DNA from: Polytrichum commune
Lineage: Eukaryota > Streptophyta > Polytrichopsida > Polytrichales > Polytrichaceae
Direction of reading: 5' to 3'
Assembly (NCBI GenBank): GCA_950295325.1
Contig: OX485805.1
Span: forward strand, 1,862,501-1,926,500
Length of the DNA: 64,000 nucleotides
The position numbers and the translations under genes are program-made. Positions 1 through 12,730 of the stretch are shown here, one piece after another (the stretch's first letter is position 1; each line of letters starts with the position of its first letter). The notes below the pieces were generated by a model. The model was not told where the DNA came from and did no database searches. It saw nothing but the letters and a program-made list of their open reading frames with translations.

Positions 1-100
1 GAATAACGCAAAACCGGAAGATGTCAACATGTAACCGGTTGGATTTAGAATCACTAGGATCTTGACCAACTATGCCCAAAAACTTCCCAGGCACTGAGAC
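1..100. repeat. Dispersed repeat, copy 1 (partner at 12731-12825)
   Basis: The first ~95 bases align with 12731-12825 in the same orientation. Both copies hold the run GATGTCAACATGTAACCGG, then an AGGATCT block, then TATGCCCAAAAA. The copy is cut by the window edge, so its family is unknown. The two copies bracket the TOC159 copy A gene and its upstream tandem repeat. Confidence 0.7.
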
Positions 101-1128
101 ACACATTTTTATCTTGACATGTTCAACAGGGCGAGAGGAGGTCTGGAAACTTGGACAGCGTGCATCATAATCCCAGGCATGCCATGGTGACACTACCTAC
201 TGTTCTGGATAGTGAGAACCTTATTGTAATAGTGCCATATTGCCAGGTTTATTTGGTTCGAATTCTAAAGCAGGCACCATTCTGTAGCAATCAATGCTAC
301 AACCTCATGTTTCCTGGGCACTTATCATACAGAAATTAGATCATAAGAATATGGTTCCCCCCAACTCTAGGTATTGATTCCATGTCACAAAAAGAATCAG
401 CGTGATATCTCTCATAGACATGAATCTAATCCCTCAAACTGCTCATGCATTTCCTCATACATCAAACATTGGTCCTTGTTGGTAAGCTATGCAGGTGTTA
501 CTTGGTTACTTTTCTTGTTACATTTGGTTGGTGTGGTGAGGATCAAAGAATAACGACACACAAAGGAGATTGAGCTCCATCTTCAAATTTTATTAGGTAC
601 ACTGTTTTGTTTAATTAGTGTGGGTGGGAAAGTCATGTGGGTTGGAATTTAATATGGCCCACATTTTGGTTTATAGTACTTGCCTTGATTAATTTATAGT
701 ACTTGCATTAGTATTTTATAGTACTTGCCTTGTCTTGAATTTTCATTCAAATATATAGACGAAAAAACTTGCACTAATTCTTCACACTAAAAATCATGGT
801 AGGTCACTTCAAAAATATTTAAATAGTGTAGGTAATTGGGAGTTCGTGTGGCTCAGACTAATTAGACAAAACAATGTACTCCACACTCCATAGTGAACGT
901 AATTGAGAGGACCAATGTATTCAGTTAAGGAACCAGCAAACATGCACTTCCAATAAACGTAACCAAATCAGGAAGGACCAATTTTCAATCCATGTTTAGC
1001 TGATGCTTCATTGTAGATCTGCTAATGCAACACAAGTTTCATTCTGTAAATCTAATTGGTAGAAGTTGGACATGAAAAACAAACCAAATACCACCCACAT
1101 ACCTTAGCAAAGTCCCAGTTTACCTTAT

Positions 1129-1361
1129 TTAGTTGGTAATAAGAGGTACACAATTGCCAGCAAACAGGAGCCTCAGAAGCCCTACTATTGATGTCTTCTG
1201 TTTTCTCAAAGTGTACATCATAAGCAACAGTGGGTTAGTGCTGCTTGAATTCCAGGATCCTTGAGGCTTTCCATCCAGGAAGACCTCTTTCGAATTGGAA
1301 CTTGGATTGATGGAAGTCCCATCCATTGCAATGGAGCCTGGCAGACTCATTGGCATGTACT
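1129..1361 (-). CDS. Possible isolated coding exon, unrecognised
   Basis: On the minus strand a plausible acceptor (TTAACTTGCAG) at 1362-1363 opens a reading frame of about 75 codons. It contains the fragments PGSIAMDGTSINPSS and EVFLDGKPQGSW, which read like real protein rather than random translation. A GT that could act as donor lies near 1185. I do not recognise the family and see no convincing neighbouring exon. It could be the remnant of a gene or transposon extending beyond the left edge. The rest of 100-1128 shows nothing I can support. Confidence 0.2.
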
Positions 1362-2050
1362 CTGCAAGTTAACAGGCACATTGTATTATCAAAACATAAC
1401 TTAAACATGATATGCTTTCTGTACAGGCTTCATATAAGAAGCATGTAATCTTCCATTTCGTTACAAACCCTCCTCCTCAATAGTACTTATTCAGATATAT
1501 GCAGCATGCCCAAGTTTGAGATCTTGAGTTGCCATATTAAAAAAGACTGACACACTTGGTCTCCTTAAAAGTAATGTTCACCTATTAAAGATCCTCATGC
1601 ATCCACTAGTAGAACATATAATATATGAATAAAACGATTCCAACCTGATCTTATGGTAGGGGTTGCCAACACAGATTATTGATTCAACCCGATATTCACC
1701 TTGCCAAGGAGGATCTAAGAGGCATGTTGTCTTCTGTTTTTTATAAGAGCACTATGTGAAGTTCAAGTCAGAGAGTAAGAAGCAAGTCAAAGAAGAAAAG
1801 AACTTGTATAGTTATAGAGATTTGCTTTCCTATATCCACACAACATCCTAACAACTCGGCTAAAATACCCCACTGTGAATTTCGCCCCACAAAAGTCAGG
1901 GAAGAAGATCCAACCAAGAAACAACCCATCCTCTTAAGAGGAACAAATGTCAACTCTTCCCCACTTTCCCCCAAATGGCAGACCCACTGCCCTGAAACAC
2001 TACATGGGGATAAAAACAGAGGACTGAGCCCACAAACATGGATGGGGCTG

Positions 2051-2133
2051 GGGCGAAGCAACCCATACACTGATACCTTGGAGGCAGGGCTGCAGTCATC
2101 CAACAAGGAACCACAGTATGGGTTGCTTCGCCC
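2051..2133. repeat. Perfect 18-bp inverted repeat (hairpin)
   Basis: GGGCGAAGCAACCCATAC at 2051-2068 is repeated as its exact reverse complement at 2116-2133, with a 47-nt loop. Weaker pairing continues outward: CATGGA on the left side faces TCCATG on the right. The geometry (arm near 20 nt, short loop) resembles a small-RNA precursor or a tiny fold-back element. The 147-codon minus frame that spans it is probably incidental. Confidence 0.6.
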
Positions 2134-2689
2134 TACTCCATGGAAGGGGTCCCCTGGAAATCTGCATCCAACATACCAGCACAAGGGCCAACTGTAATTG
2201 GCAGGTAACAAGCAAGACCTTTTGGGGATAATGTCCTGATTTTAAAATCCAAGGTGAACAATCACAGAAATCCCAGCCGTGTCAATGATGGATGTCAAAG
2301 GCATAACCCACTTCATCTCAAAAAACTATACACAATTCCACAATGTAAGCATCTCCAAAACTACGCAAAACTGACAACCTTGAGCCAAAGTATCTAAGTG
2401 AACCTCAACATTTCTTTCCACAAAACAGAATATAAACTCATCCTTCAGGCTAGCCTTTGGGCAAGGCAACTAAGCAAGTCCCACAGGATTATCTAATGTA
2501 TAACAGATTCTACATGAATCTCACCAATTTCAGTAGCACCTAGCAAATTCATGAGCTGAAACAGGTAGAATAAAAACAATATTGAAGAAACGATGAATGC
2601 AGACAAAATGCTCCCCTTTAGACTCATAACCTATGCAGAAAAGTTAGCCAACCTAAACAGTGCAGTCAAATCAACAAGTTGCAAAGTCA

Positions 2690-3270
2690 ATGTATAAAAT
2701 GCATGGAGCCAGGTTGATACTGGATCTGTGATTCATCATAAACTACATAAGCCACTATTCCTATCATGTGCACCATTTCTAGAACCAAAAATTCCGAGAG
2801 AAATCTACCTCCGGTGTCACACCCTCCTTACAGAAATCAGCAGAACAACTACAGAACCCTGTGTCCGCAAGAAAGTTATCATATCTTTCTCCTTGCTGTC
2901 CCCTCATGGTCTCCAGCACCTACCAGCTTCATCCCAATCGAGAGAGCACATATATGTAGGTCCAGATACCGGTACATTAATAAAACAGCAATACAGGATC
3001 ACCATCTCCGTGTAACTAAATATCTCAGAAAACCTCTTGCACAGGAACCCTACATAATAAAGGACTCCAGCAATGCAAGTGGCAAATACAAGCTAAACAT
3101 TGCCACTAACCTTATTCCCCAAGGCTATAGGCACCTCATCCTCTGCCTTCCGCAATCAAACAGTCTCTACGAAAATTGCTGGCATCCCTCAAGAAGCATT
3201 GGCTCAAAACAGACCCAAAGTTCACAAGTTGGACACTTAGCAGCCAGAAGCGCATAGAAGTAACAGGGTA
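2690..3270 (-). other. 3' UTR of TOC159 copy A, duplicated at 38020-38345
   Basis: Non-coding sequence directly downstream of the copy A stop codon matches the sequence downstream of copy B in several blocks. These include GCATGGAGCCA near the far end, ATCATGTGCACCAT, ATCTACCTCC, AAATTGCTGGCATCCCT and AAAGTTCACAAG. Copy B is shorter by deletions. The match beyond the coding region shows that the pair arose by DNA-level duplication rather than retroposition. Confidence 0.7.
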
Positions 3271-6200
3271 TTACTGCGAAGGCTGGGTGCCAAAACGGGT
3301 GTTTATGAGCGACCTCAAAATAGGGATTATTCCAATCAATACCATCTGCAGTTGCTCAGAGCTGCTGGCCCTAAGACTAATCTGACCAGCACCCCTATTG
3401 TTCAAGTTACCCCTTGCAACCATCATTGTCTTTCCAACCATGAACTGAGACTGTAGATTCCCACCAATTGCAAGATCTCCATGCCAGTCCATGACAGAAA
3501 GCCCCAAAGTTGTCAATGTCCGACTCAGCGGATAGTCCTTTCCTCTCAAAGTCGCCTCGAGGCTCCCTCCAAAAGCCTTGTCTCCTTTTCCAGTAAGGAC
3601 ACCACCATTCACCACCATCTTCAACCTCTTTCCAACAATGAGTCGGTCCTCAAGCTTCAACCCAGCAGCAATTGTGTCACCCAACAAAGTAAAGGTCAGA
3701 CCTGCAGTAGTCTTATTCTTCCTGAAGTTGTTGAATCGGGTTTCTGCTCTCAAAGTATAAGCGAGGTCCTTTCCAATAGTTTGGACATCAAACCCAGTCA
3801 GTGTTACCTTTCCTTCCCCATGCTTCAATGACGCAGCTGCTTCAAAGTTAATCTGGGCTTCTTTCTTGTCCTTTGTGAATTGACCTGAGATGGATGCCGG
3901 AATCTTTTCCTTTACAACAAACATCTTCTCTACATTGAAACCATCATAACCAGCATCATGGTCCCACCCATGTGTTTCCAAAACCGGACGTACCAACCAC
4001 TGGTTGGCTGTTTCCAAATATCGGTACCTGCAAAGTCCACACACTATTAGAAAAGTCTACAGTCCATTGCACTGCACACACATTTCCCCAATCTCCCTAA
4101 TTCAGCCAAGCACAAGAAGGAAACAAAGAGAGAAATGTGCACGAAAGTGAAGGCAAGTCAAAGCTAAGACAGACAACACATTCAAGAACACACTGAACTT
4201 AAGACTGCTAACTACATCATATTTAACATCACCACTAGCAATACAAGAGGGTTATATATGAACCAAGTTCATTGACATAATGCAGGCCACTAAATGTATT
4301 TTTCAATTAATTCAGGCTATACAGTTCCAGTGTTATAATAATAATAAAATTGTGCAATAGTGAACAACTCCTAGATGATGCAATACCAAAGATGAGAGAA
4401 AGTTTTCACTTTCTTGGTTCCAAAAACCTAATCAACTTCTAACTTGCTAAGTAAAGGGTTAAAAAACTCAAAGCATTTCCACTCTAGAAGCTCTCACAAA
4501 ATCCCTTATCCAAAAAAGATTGCATTACGAGGAATTGACACAATAAGTAAGATTGAGCAGATCCATTTGATATCTCCAGAAGAAGATTGAATATTGCAGA
4601 AAAAATATGAGGTTGGTACCTATGGGTGGGGTTGTCAGAATCGAAGGAAGGAGGCAATGCCATATCAGGCATGGGAACAGGAACTGCAGCGGCCCTCCCT
4701 GCCTCATCCTCTGCCTCATCAGCTGGTTGAGACAGCTCCTCTTTTGACATAGCTGCTGCTCGCTTCTTCATCTCCTTCCTTCTGCGGAGCTCCTCCCTCC
4801 ATTGCTTCTTTTGAAATAGCTTCTCTCGATCCGCAAGTTCCTCAAAGTACTGCTGTTTCTGCTCCTTACTGAGCTCCTCTAACTCTTCCTTGGATAATGG
4901 CCTGCAATATAATTCATTTGTTGAGGATCAAAGAATATGCCCAAAATTTTCAAGTACCCAGCCCACAATATAATTGCCTTAGTCGGGAATCCAGCCTATT
5001 ATCATACTTGACAAGTCAAAAATGGTGTATAGTTAAGTCAGCAGCCCCATAGAGGTTCAGTAGCATTGCCACAACTGAAAACTGCACATTTCATAATGCA
5101 AACAGTAGTTTTCCTCATACAGGCCCATACTGCCACAAATCGAAAGGGATACTTGAATGGAAAAACAATCCAGCAGTAGCAGGAACACGATGAAAGAATA
5201 CACAAACATAAGGATAAATGTGTTGAAAGGTCTTTGCCTTATCTACATCCAAGAACCTCATAGCAAAGGTCTGCATAAAACACCTCATCAACAAACAGAG
5301 GGCATCTTACACAGACATACAATGCAAGTCCAAAAAGAAAGATCCATTTGACAAAGATATGCTTTGATGTGCAGGTAGGATCTTCAACACTAATCAGAGC
5401 ATCCTTGCATCTCATAAATAAGAATCACATTAGTGTACAATGTTGATATTGAGAATGAATGACCTTCAGGTGTAATCTCCTCAAAATTAGGATAGATAGA
5501 GACACTGCTGACTTCCGATTCCTAAGTACATTCAATTTTATAGCGTATCATTACAATTACACAAGTCCATTATCCTCAATGATTTACGGATTATTTCTGA
5601 TATAAGTTACAAAAATCACATATTCACAAAGGGGCAAGTTTTACTGAAAAAGTTTCATCTTTAAGCAATTTACCATTACAGGTCATGTACATGAACCTTC
5701 ACAGTAAGCTTAAGCAAAGTCATGAATCCACTTTACCTACAACAAAGTAGAGGAACTCACAGATGAAATCCAAGAGAAGCAACATTCTAGAAACATGACC
5801 TAATATTCATTGAAAATGCAGAATGACAATTCAAATGTTGGTGTGTCTCCTGGAAGAAGGCCTTACCTGAAGGGTGGGAGTTCATCATAGTCATCACCAT
5901 CTGAATCCTCTTCCTCCACTTCTTCATCTGACTCATCTTCATCCCCTGCTTGATCATCTGGCATCTTAAGCATGGCTCGAGATTGCAGAAGGGATGAGAG
6001 AAGGAATGGCAGAGGGGGAACTCTGGGACGCTGCCCAAATGGACGTCCTGGTACAGATGTATCCTGAAGCTTCAACAAAGAATTGGCCTCTGCTAGGATT
6101 TTCGAGGCAAAGCACAATAACAGGAGTTGGGGTTTCCATACTTGACCATTAGGAAGAACCCTCTGGCCAGTGCGGTTTGTCCTGCAAGCAGGGTGGTTCT

Positions 6201-9200
6201 CCACTAAGGAAACTGGGTTCATGAGCCTCATGTCTCCAGCTGCTTGTCGAATGGTTTGTTGAACAACATGAGATCTTTGAGCAACAAACATTTCATAACT
6301 CAAGGGGACCCCATTAGGCCCATCTGGGGGTGCAGAAGAGGCATGAGTCAAAACCACGATAGCATTAAACCATACAGCAGCTCCAAAAAGGTCAGTGATG
6401 GTCCGTAGCAAGGGCAAGTCCCCATAGTCTCGGCTCTGCATGTCAAGCCGGTCGAAGTAAAGGACTATGTCAGGTGAGGTCTTGCGGATGTATTTCTTCA
6501 CTGATCCCATGATGCGTTCGTTGTGTTGTTGGTCAATGACAGAAGGTAGCAACCCAGGAGTGTCTATAACACGTACCTGCACAGAGCAAGGTCCAGGGAT
6601 GAGATTTTGTGGAACTCACAGAAGTCGTTAATGCTAGAAAATTGGCATCCAGCTAATGGAGGTGCGTACTAAGAGCAGCTAATCGAGAACAATGGAAAGT
6701 ACATTACAATTCCTCTAGAAACCAATAACCACTCAGTCCAAAGATTATATGAGCTCACTAAACAAAGTTGGGGTAAGAGAGAAGCTAATTTAGATGGTAT
6801 CAAGTGAGGAGATGAAATCTGCCCATGATTCTTGAGGTTGCCATTCCTAGGTAACATCTAGGCTAACATCTAGGCTAATTGGACACTACAGGCTCAGATG
6901 TGCGTTAAGGTTCACATGTGTAATGTACAAATTGGATAAAGATTGTGAACGAAGTCTTATTGAATCCAGATAATCATTGAAAAAAGAAAAGTGTGGAAAT
7001 ACCCTTAACTAGTCATTGTCCCCATCACATTTGTGGCATCCTCTACCTGACTGGTGGACATAACATTCGCTTCAAAAGATAAACCTTGTATTTAATGATG
7101 ACAGTAAATGTTAAAAACTTGGTATATGTGTCATCATTGCATGATATCCATCAATCATTCTAAAAGATGTCTTATATATTTATCACTGACATGAACTATG
7201 GAGCAAGTTTACATTTCTCCTAACAAGAAACTCTCCAATCGCTCCACCTTTTCCAGATTCTTGGGGCATCTTTGAATACTCATTATGCATCTACATATGA
7301 TAGACAACTTCCAATAGTTTTGAGCAAATAAATTATTTACATATTTATGAGCATTGCTTATTTAGAAAGCATTTCAGTTATCCAAGCTTCACTCAATAGA
7401 CCTATGCAGAGTATTGTCAAACATGAAAACTTTCCAGGCATGTAGATGGCATGCAGATGTCAGCTGAGGGAACACCAGGGAATAGTTCATCTTGTGCATA
7501 TATGCAAATTAATTGAAGCACCAGTTCTCAAGATCCAAGAGCATACCTTGATGCCATGCACAGTTCCAATAATCTCCTGGACCTTCTTTGTTGATGCACT
7601 AAATGCATTTGTACCTGTCTTGCGCTCATCAAAAATTGAGTTGATAGTGGAACTCTTCCCAACACCGGTCTTTCCCAGAAGCAAGATTGTGCAAGCAAAA
7701 TCAAGCTCTTCGTCTTGGCCAGTTGCCTCCTGCTCCTCAGCTAGGGCACTTGCACGATCAAAACTAAAAGCCCCAGCACGAGAGGCTGTACGGCCTCCTC
7801 TCAGCTGTTCTGCCAAACCCAATCGATACAAAACTTGGGCTACAACAACATTCTGTGGTGATTGGCCAAGTCTGTGAGCCAGCCTCAGGAACTTAACCCT
7901 AATGTTTTGAAGCTTCTCTCGTGTTTCATCATTTCCATCATTGCCATCACCATTTGTATTCTCCTCGGTGGTGGTAGTTGCAAGTTGAGTGGCTGCAGCA
8001 CCATTGGAGCGTTGCACCCTAGCAACTGGTTCAATTGCAGTTCCTGTGGCTTTCCTTACTGTAGGTCTTTGGGGAAGAGAGGGTCCTGCAGCACCAAGTG
8101 ACGGCTTGTTTGCATTACCAGCACCATTATCTGCCAAGCCAAGTAGAGATGAGAAGCAGAGATCACCATAAAATCAAAAAGCAACAAAAGTGTGGAATAT
8201 AACCAGTAAGATGACTACAAAGACGCAGAATAAGCAACATAAGACAGACAACAATGTTTGAAGGAGATACCCTCCTTGAAAATACTAATATAAACACATG
8301 ACCAATGGGGTAATTTACAGCCTCACACAAAAAATTGAAAAATTGAAAATTGAAAAATAAAATGAAAAGACATTCTTCGGTGCAACAGTTCAACCTGACT
8401 CTATAAGTTCCAAACAATTACACAACTGCTTACACAATTGCTCAAATTCTCACAATGTCAAATTTCTTCTTATTAGACAGTACAAAATTACGAACTTCAA
8501 GATGCTCAACTCGCACATATGGCTTTCACCATCTAAAGGGGCATGTTGCAGAAAATTCGCACAAGAGCTACATCTCACAGACTAGGGTATCTTCAAATGC
8601 TATGGACCTTCCAAAGCTAGAAAAGATTAGCTAGCCAAAAATAACAATCAGGACATAATATTCTCAATGAACCATGCAAACCAGAATCATCCAGTAAGAT
8701 CTAATACATCACAAACGTGCATAAATCATTCTAAACAACCAAGACACCAAAAAATTTGAAGTTCTAGCACCACTACATCCATTGATGTCAGAAGAGCAGC
8801 AACATTTTGATCTCTCAATAACCCCCATCCCTGGTGAAACCCTGCTAGAATCCTGATGTCAGATTAGACCCTATGATGATGCTGATATTTCTTTCTTTAC
8901 AAACAGCAGACCCCAGAAATATAAAGAAAAGGTCATAAGATTTAAGCAAATGAAATCCAGACTCGAGTGCTTTAGAGGACTCCACAATACTTCTTGGCAA
9001 TCAACACTCAAACTGCATTTCTTACAATGAAACTACAGATCTAACCAAGTAACATATTCTACGACAGACTGAGGTGAAAACATATGCAGCGTTGCTCACA
9101 CATTGTTTGAGACTTACCAGATTTTCCTACAGTATTAGCCAGCTCAGCCAGCACCTTGGCACTATCCATATCTATCTCTCCTTCATCGTCTTCATCATCC

Positions 9201-11409
9201 TCTTCATCATCTTCTTCATCATCCTCATCTTCAACATCAGCATCTGAATCACCATTTGCAGCCAGTGGCACACCAACAGCCTCTTCAGTTGCAGAGATTG
9301 GTGCTTTTACTTCCTCATCAGTTACCTCCTTCGCATCCAGAGTTTCAGATTCTACTGTAGGGGTGTCTGTATCCACAGCCTTAAGGGCAGTATATAGCTT
9401 GGCTGGACTGGGCACCACTGCAGGGTCCTCAGTAACCTCCTCGGGGAGCTGTTTCAAGTCCCTAGAAAAGACAGGAACCTCGTCTTCCTTTGCAGCCACA
9501 CCTTCTGTGGCCACCTCAGGAACTGTCTCTGCATCCTGTTTACTTTCTTCAGGACCCACATTATCAATCGCAGATTGTTCAAAAACACTTGGAGCCACAG
9601 CAAGAGGGGTTGTCTCGTCCTCTGTAGGTTTATCCTCAGAAACCATCGAAGGCTGAGCACCAGAAACTCTCTCATCCTCCTCCTCAGCTGGGTGGTCCTC
9701 TTGGCTATCTTCAAAGATATCCTCCCCAGTTGCACTTCCTGGTGACCGTTGTGTGGCAATCTCCATAGGTGCTTCGGGGGCATTCAGAACTTCGGGCATA
9801 GACTCCTCGCTCTTTTTCTCTGCAGCGCTTTCATCAGGTTCCTGGGATGTGCCAAGAGATGCCAAGCTGGACTCTTTCTCTGTGGCAACCTCGTCTGCCT
9901 CTTGGGGTGCTGAGACCTCAGCATTCTCTTCTTCTGCTGGGGCATTCTCAGGAGCTGCACTCTGAGCACGGGAAGCGTTCAATTTTTCAAGCTCGTAAAG
10001 CAACGACGATGATGCAGCCCTCTCAGGCACATCACTGGATGATTCCTGGGGTTTTGGTGCATCCTGAGAGGCATGGAGAGAAGACATGCTGGAGTCTTGC
10101 ACATTCTCTGTGGCGACCTCGTCTGCACTTTCAGGTGCACCAGGAGTTGAAATCTCCTCAGCATTCTTTTCTTTTGTTAGGACATTCTCAGGAGTTGCAC
10201 TCTGAGAGCGAGAAGCATTTAATTTCTCAAGCTCGTAAAGCAAAGACGACGATGCTGTCCTCTCAGACGCATCTTTGGATACTTCCTGAGTGACTGGTAC
10301 TTCTGCCGTCTCTGGTTCGTCCGCCTTCGATGTTTCTTCAGTGGCAGGGGTTTCTGGTTCGCCTGCCTTCACTGCTTCTTCAGTGGCGGGGGTTTCTGTT
10401 TCGTCCACCTTCGCTACTTCTTCAATGACAGGGGTTTGTGGTTCATCCTTTACACTTGTTGCCTCGCCCATATCCTCCTCGAGCGCCGGTGGGTTCGCAT
10501 CCTCAGGCTCGTCCTCTGCGGTGGCTGATACAGCAGGAGGATTATATTCTTCCTGCTGTGGTTCCTGCTTGGTACGAGTAGCATCCAGCTTTTCGAGTTC
10601 CCGAATTAGGTCCTTTGATGGAGCAGTTGCCTCCACCTCATCATCATCCCTGGACTCCCGTGCAATGATTCTTGGAAGGGCCCCCTCATCTGCTGCTCCT
10701 CCAGTAGTAACAGGGGTGGCCATCCCTTCGTCTTCTGTTATGCCCCCATCATTGGCTTCCTCAAACTCGTAGTAATCGTCAGAATTCTCGGCCTCCTCAT
10801 CGCCTACACCCACAATTCACCCCCACCAACTCAACTCAGATTCACCATTCCACCAATTCCCTTCCCATTAAAACCCTACTTAACCCACCCACCACCAATT
10901 CCCCTCCCACTAAAACCCTACTTAACTCACCCACCACCAATTCCCCTCCCGCTAAAACCCTACTCCCCCCACCGCCAATTCCCACACCCCATGCATTCCA
11001 CAAACATTGTACTCTCAGCCACCACGAATTATCCTACAACATGCACTCTACAAAACACCAAACCCCTACCTTCCTCCTCCGGCGCATCGTCGTCCTCATC
11101 CTCATCCTCAACCTCTTCTTCATCCTCCTCTTCCTCAGCCGTAAGCTTGGCCACAGGCATTGCCCTAGCAGACGCCGTCGTCACATCCTGTTCCTGCTGC
11201 TGCTGCTGCTCCTCCTCCTCCACCTCTCCCTCATCCTCATCCTCATTACCCCCATTGCTCCCCACCTCCTCAACCATCACCCTACCCCTATTATCCGCAA
11301 TCCCATTGGCCTCCTCACCCACCACCACCTCCGCAGGCACACCAGCACCAGATTGCTCCTCCGCTTGACGAGGTGTTCGGCCATCCGGAGTGGTGGGTTC
11401 TTTCTCCAT
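3271..11409 (-). CDS. TOC159: TOC159-family chloroplast outer-envelope import GTPase, copy A
   Basis: Receptor GTPase of the TOC complex, which recognises transit peptides of nuclear-encoded preproteins at the chloroplast surface. The model has six exons on the minus strand: 11409-11070, 10803-9118, 8130-7547, 6576-5867, 4901-4620 and 4027-3271. All introns are GT/AG, phases agree, and the sum is 4359 nt, giving 1452 residues (Arabidopsis Toc159 is about 1500). Residues 1 to about 690 form an acidic, disordered A-domain. The AIG1-type G-domain follows with P-loop GKTGVGKSS near 828-836 and G3 DTPG at 875-878, then the conserved Toc159 M-domain to the stop. The start ATG sits in GCAGCCATGG, a strong context. 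The A-domain has two 80-residue repeats with the core LLYELEKLNASR and a third ELEKLDATR copy near 182. Copy B (38346-44194) shares every intron position but not the A-domain. Family identity is near certain; the exon 1/2 limits are slightly less so. Confidence 0.93.
9782..10261 (-). repeat. Two 240-bp (80-aa) coding repeats in the copy A acidic domain
   Basis: Within exon 2 the segment starting before SSSLLYELEKLNASRSQSA recurs 80 residues later as SSSLLYELEKLNASRAQSA, giving two tandem units at about residues 295-374 and 375-454. A lone related motif, RELEKLDATR, lies near residue 181. The conserved core is predicted helical and leucine-spaced, whereas the linkers are Glu/Pro/Ser/Thr-rich and diverged. 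Nothing like it occurs in copy B. Confidence 0.8.
10851..10985. repeat. 42-bp telobox-containing tandem repeat in intron 1 of copy A
   Basis: About 3.3 units with a 42-bp period, keyed by ACCAATTCCC at 10852, 10894 and 10936 and a shorter last unit. Each full unit carries AAAACCCTA, which matches the plant telo-box core. The block lies in the first intron, close to the translation start, where plant introns often hold enhancing elements. Confidence 0.7.
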
Positions 11410-11830
11410 GGCTGCAAAAACCCTCCCTCCCTCCTACACAAAACCTAAAAGAGGGAGACCCTGCAACCCCAGCGTTAAAGAGAGGAGGAGGAGGCGAGGT
11501 GGTTGTTGTTTGTGATGATGCTGTTGATGTTGTTGTTGTTGTGGGAAATGGCACAGTGCCCCTACAGGCAAGGGGAGGGTGGGGTGAGACTCAGCTGCCT
11601 CTGGGTGGGCTGGAGGCGAAAGAGGCAGTGCAGGGGGAGGGAGGGGTGGCTTATCCTTTCAGCCTGCGGGGCCTGCCTCCCGTGTAAGTATCTGCTTCGC
11701 TCTGCTGCCTGCCCGGCAAGCAATTGCAGCAAAGCTAAAGCTAGCTTAGGGGGCCATGTGAGCGATGATGCCTCCTTGCGAGCGATGGTGGCGATGGATG
11801 CCATGGACGGTGGCGATGGACGGTTGCGGT
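11410..11830 (-). promoter_or_regulatory. 5' UTR and promoter-proximal region of TOC159 copy A
   Basis: On the minus strand the bases before the start codon are purine- and GGAGG-rich (GGAGGGAGGGAGGG), as in a plant 5' leader. Runs of TTG/GTT triplets and GC-rich stretches lie further up. I see no clear TATA box. The overlapping short frames on both strands are low-complexity and are not treated as genes. Confidence 0.4.
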
Positions 11831-12698
11831 GCATCTATGTCCACTTAACTTGCCCATATGCATGCCACCTAAGTTAAGTGGTAGATAATGCCCAAGGAGG
11901 GGCATTATGCTCATAAGGGCCCTACGTCGAGGGTGGGAGCCCAAGAGTTGGGTTCGTTCATCCATAATGGAGGCACCCAAGGCATTATTTCATGTAAAGT
12001 AATTGTGTTATTATGGATGTTAAGATCTTGTCCACGTGTAGTATGATGTTGTGGATTACGGTATGAATTTTGTTTATAACTAGCCCCTGTCCATATAGAA
12101 AGTAGAAAAGATGCAAGGGCTTCACGTACATGGATATTTACTCAACTTCATGTCCAATTCAGGCATCATGCGATGGGCAGTTGCAGTGTGTCCATGTCCA
12201 CTTAATTTATCCATGTGTATGCCACCTAATTTAAGTGGTAGATTATGCCCAAGGAGGGGCAATATGCTCGTAAGGGCCCTGCGTCGAAGGTAGAGCCCGA
12301 GAGGTGGGTCCGTTCATCTATAAAGGTCCCACCAATGGCAATATTTCATGTAAAGTAATTGTGTTATTATGGATGTTAAGATCTTGCCCACATGTAGTAT
12401 TCCGTGGTGGATTACGGCATGAAATTATGTTTATAACTCGCCCCGTCCACATAGAAGTAGAAAAGATGCAAGGGCTTCACGTACATTGATATTTACCCAA
12501 CTTCATGTCCAACTCAGTCATCATGCGATGGACAGTTGTGATGCATCCATGTCCACTTAATTTGTCCTTATGGATGCCACCTAAGTTAAGTGGTAGATAA
12601 TGCCCAAGGGGGCATTATGCTCATAAGGGCCCTACGTTGAGGGTGGGGGCCCGAGAAATGGGTTCGTTCATCCATAATGGTCCCACCGAGGGCATTGT
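11831..12698. repeat. About 356-bp tandem repeat, 2.4 copies
   Basis: Three successive copies begin near 11831, 12189 and 12543; the last is truncated near 12698. Each contains CCACTTAA, about 20 nt, then TTAAGTGG as an internal inverted repeat. This is followed by GGTAGATAATGCCCAAGG, a GGGCATTATGCTCATAAGGGCCCT block, and, in the full units, GTAAAGTAATTGTGTTATTATGG. The first copy's inverted repeat is perfect over 11 bp. There is no coding potential. It may be part of a larger dispersed element that ends in the repeat at 12731. Confidence 0.85.
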
Positions 12699-12730
12699 AG
12701 AGGAATCTATAGAATATACCCAATTTAATA

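Noticed and set aside
240-262. GGTTCGAATTC word suggesting a tRNA T-loop; a similar word near 48282
   Set aside because: The flanking bases do not form a T-stem, acceptor stem or anticodon arm. No tRNA gene is supported anywhere in the window.
3481-3831. 116-codon plus-strand frame (also 38623-38832)
   Set aside because: Antisense to the conserved M-domain exons of the two TOC159 copies; the sense frame carries the family match and splice sites.
9156-9656. 166-codon Ser-rich frame on the plus strand (and similar plus frames at 9753-9965, 9847-10293, 10290-10772 and 10991-11368)
   Set aside because: They are antisense shadows of the acid-rich A-domain of TOC159 copy A, where GAA/GAG/GAT codons read as TTC/CTC/ATC on the other strand.
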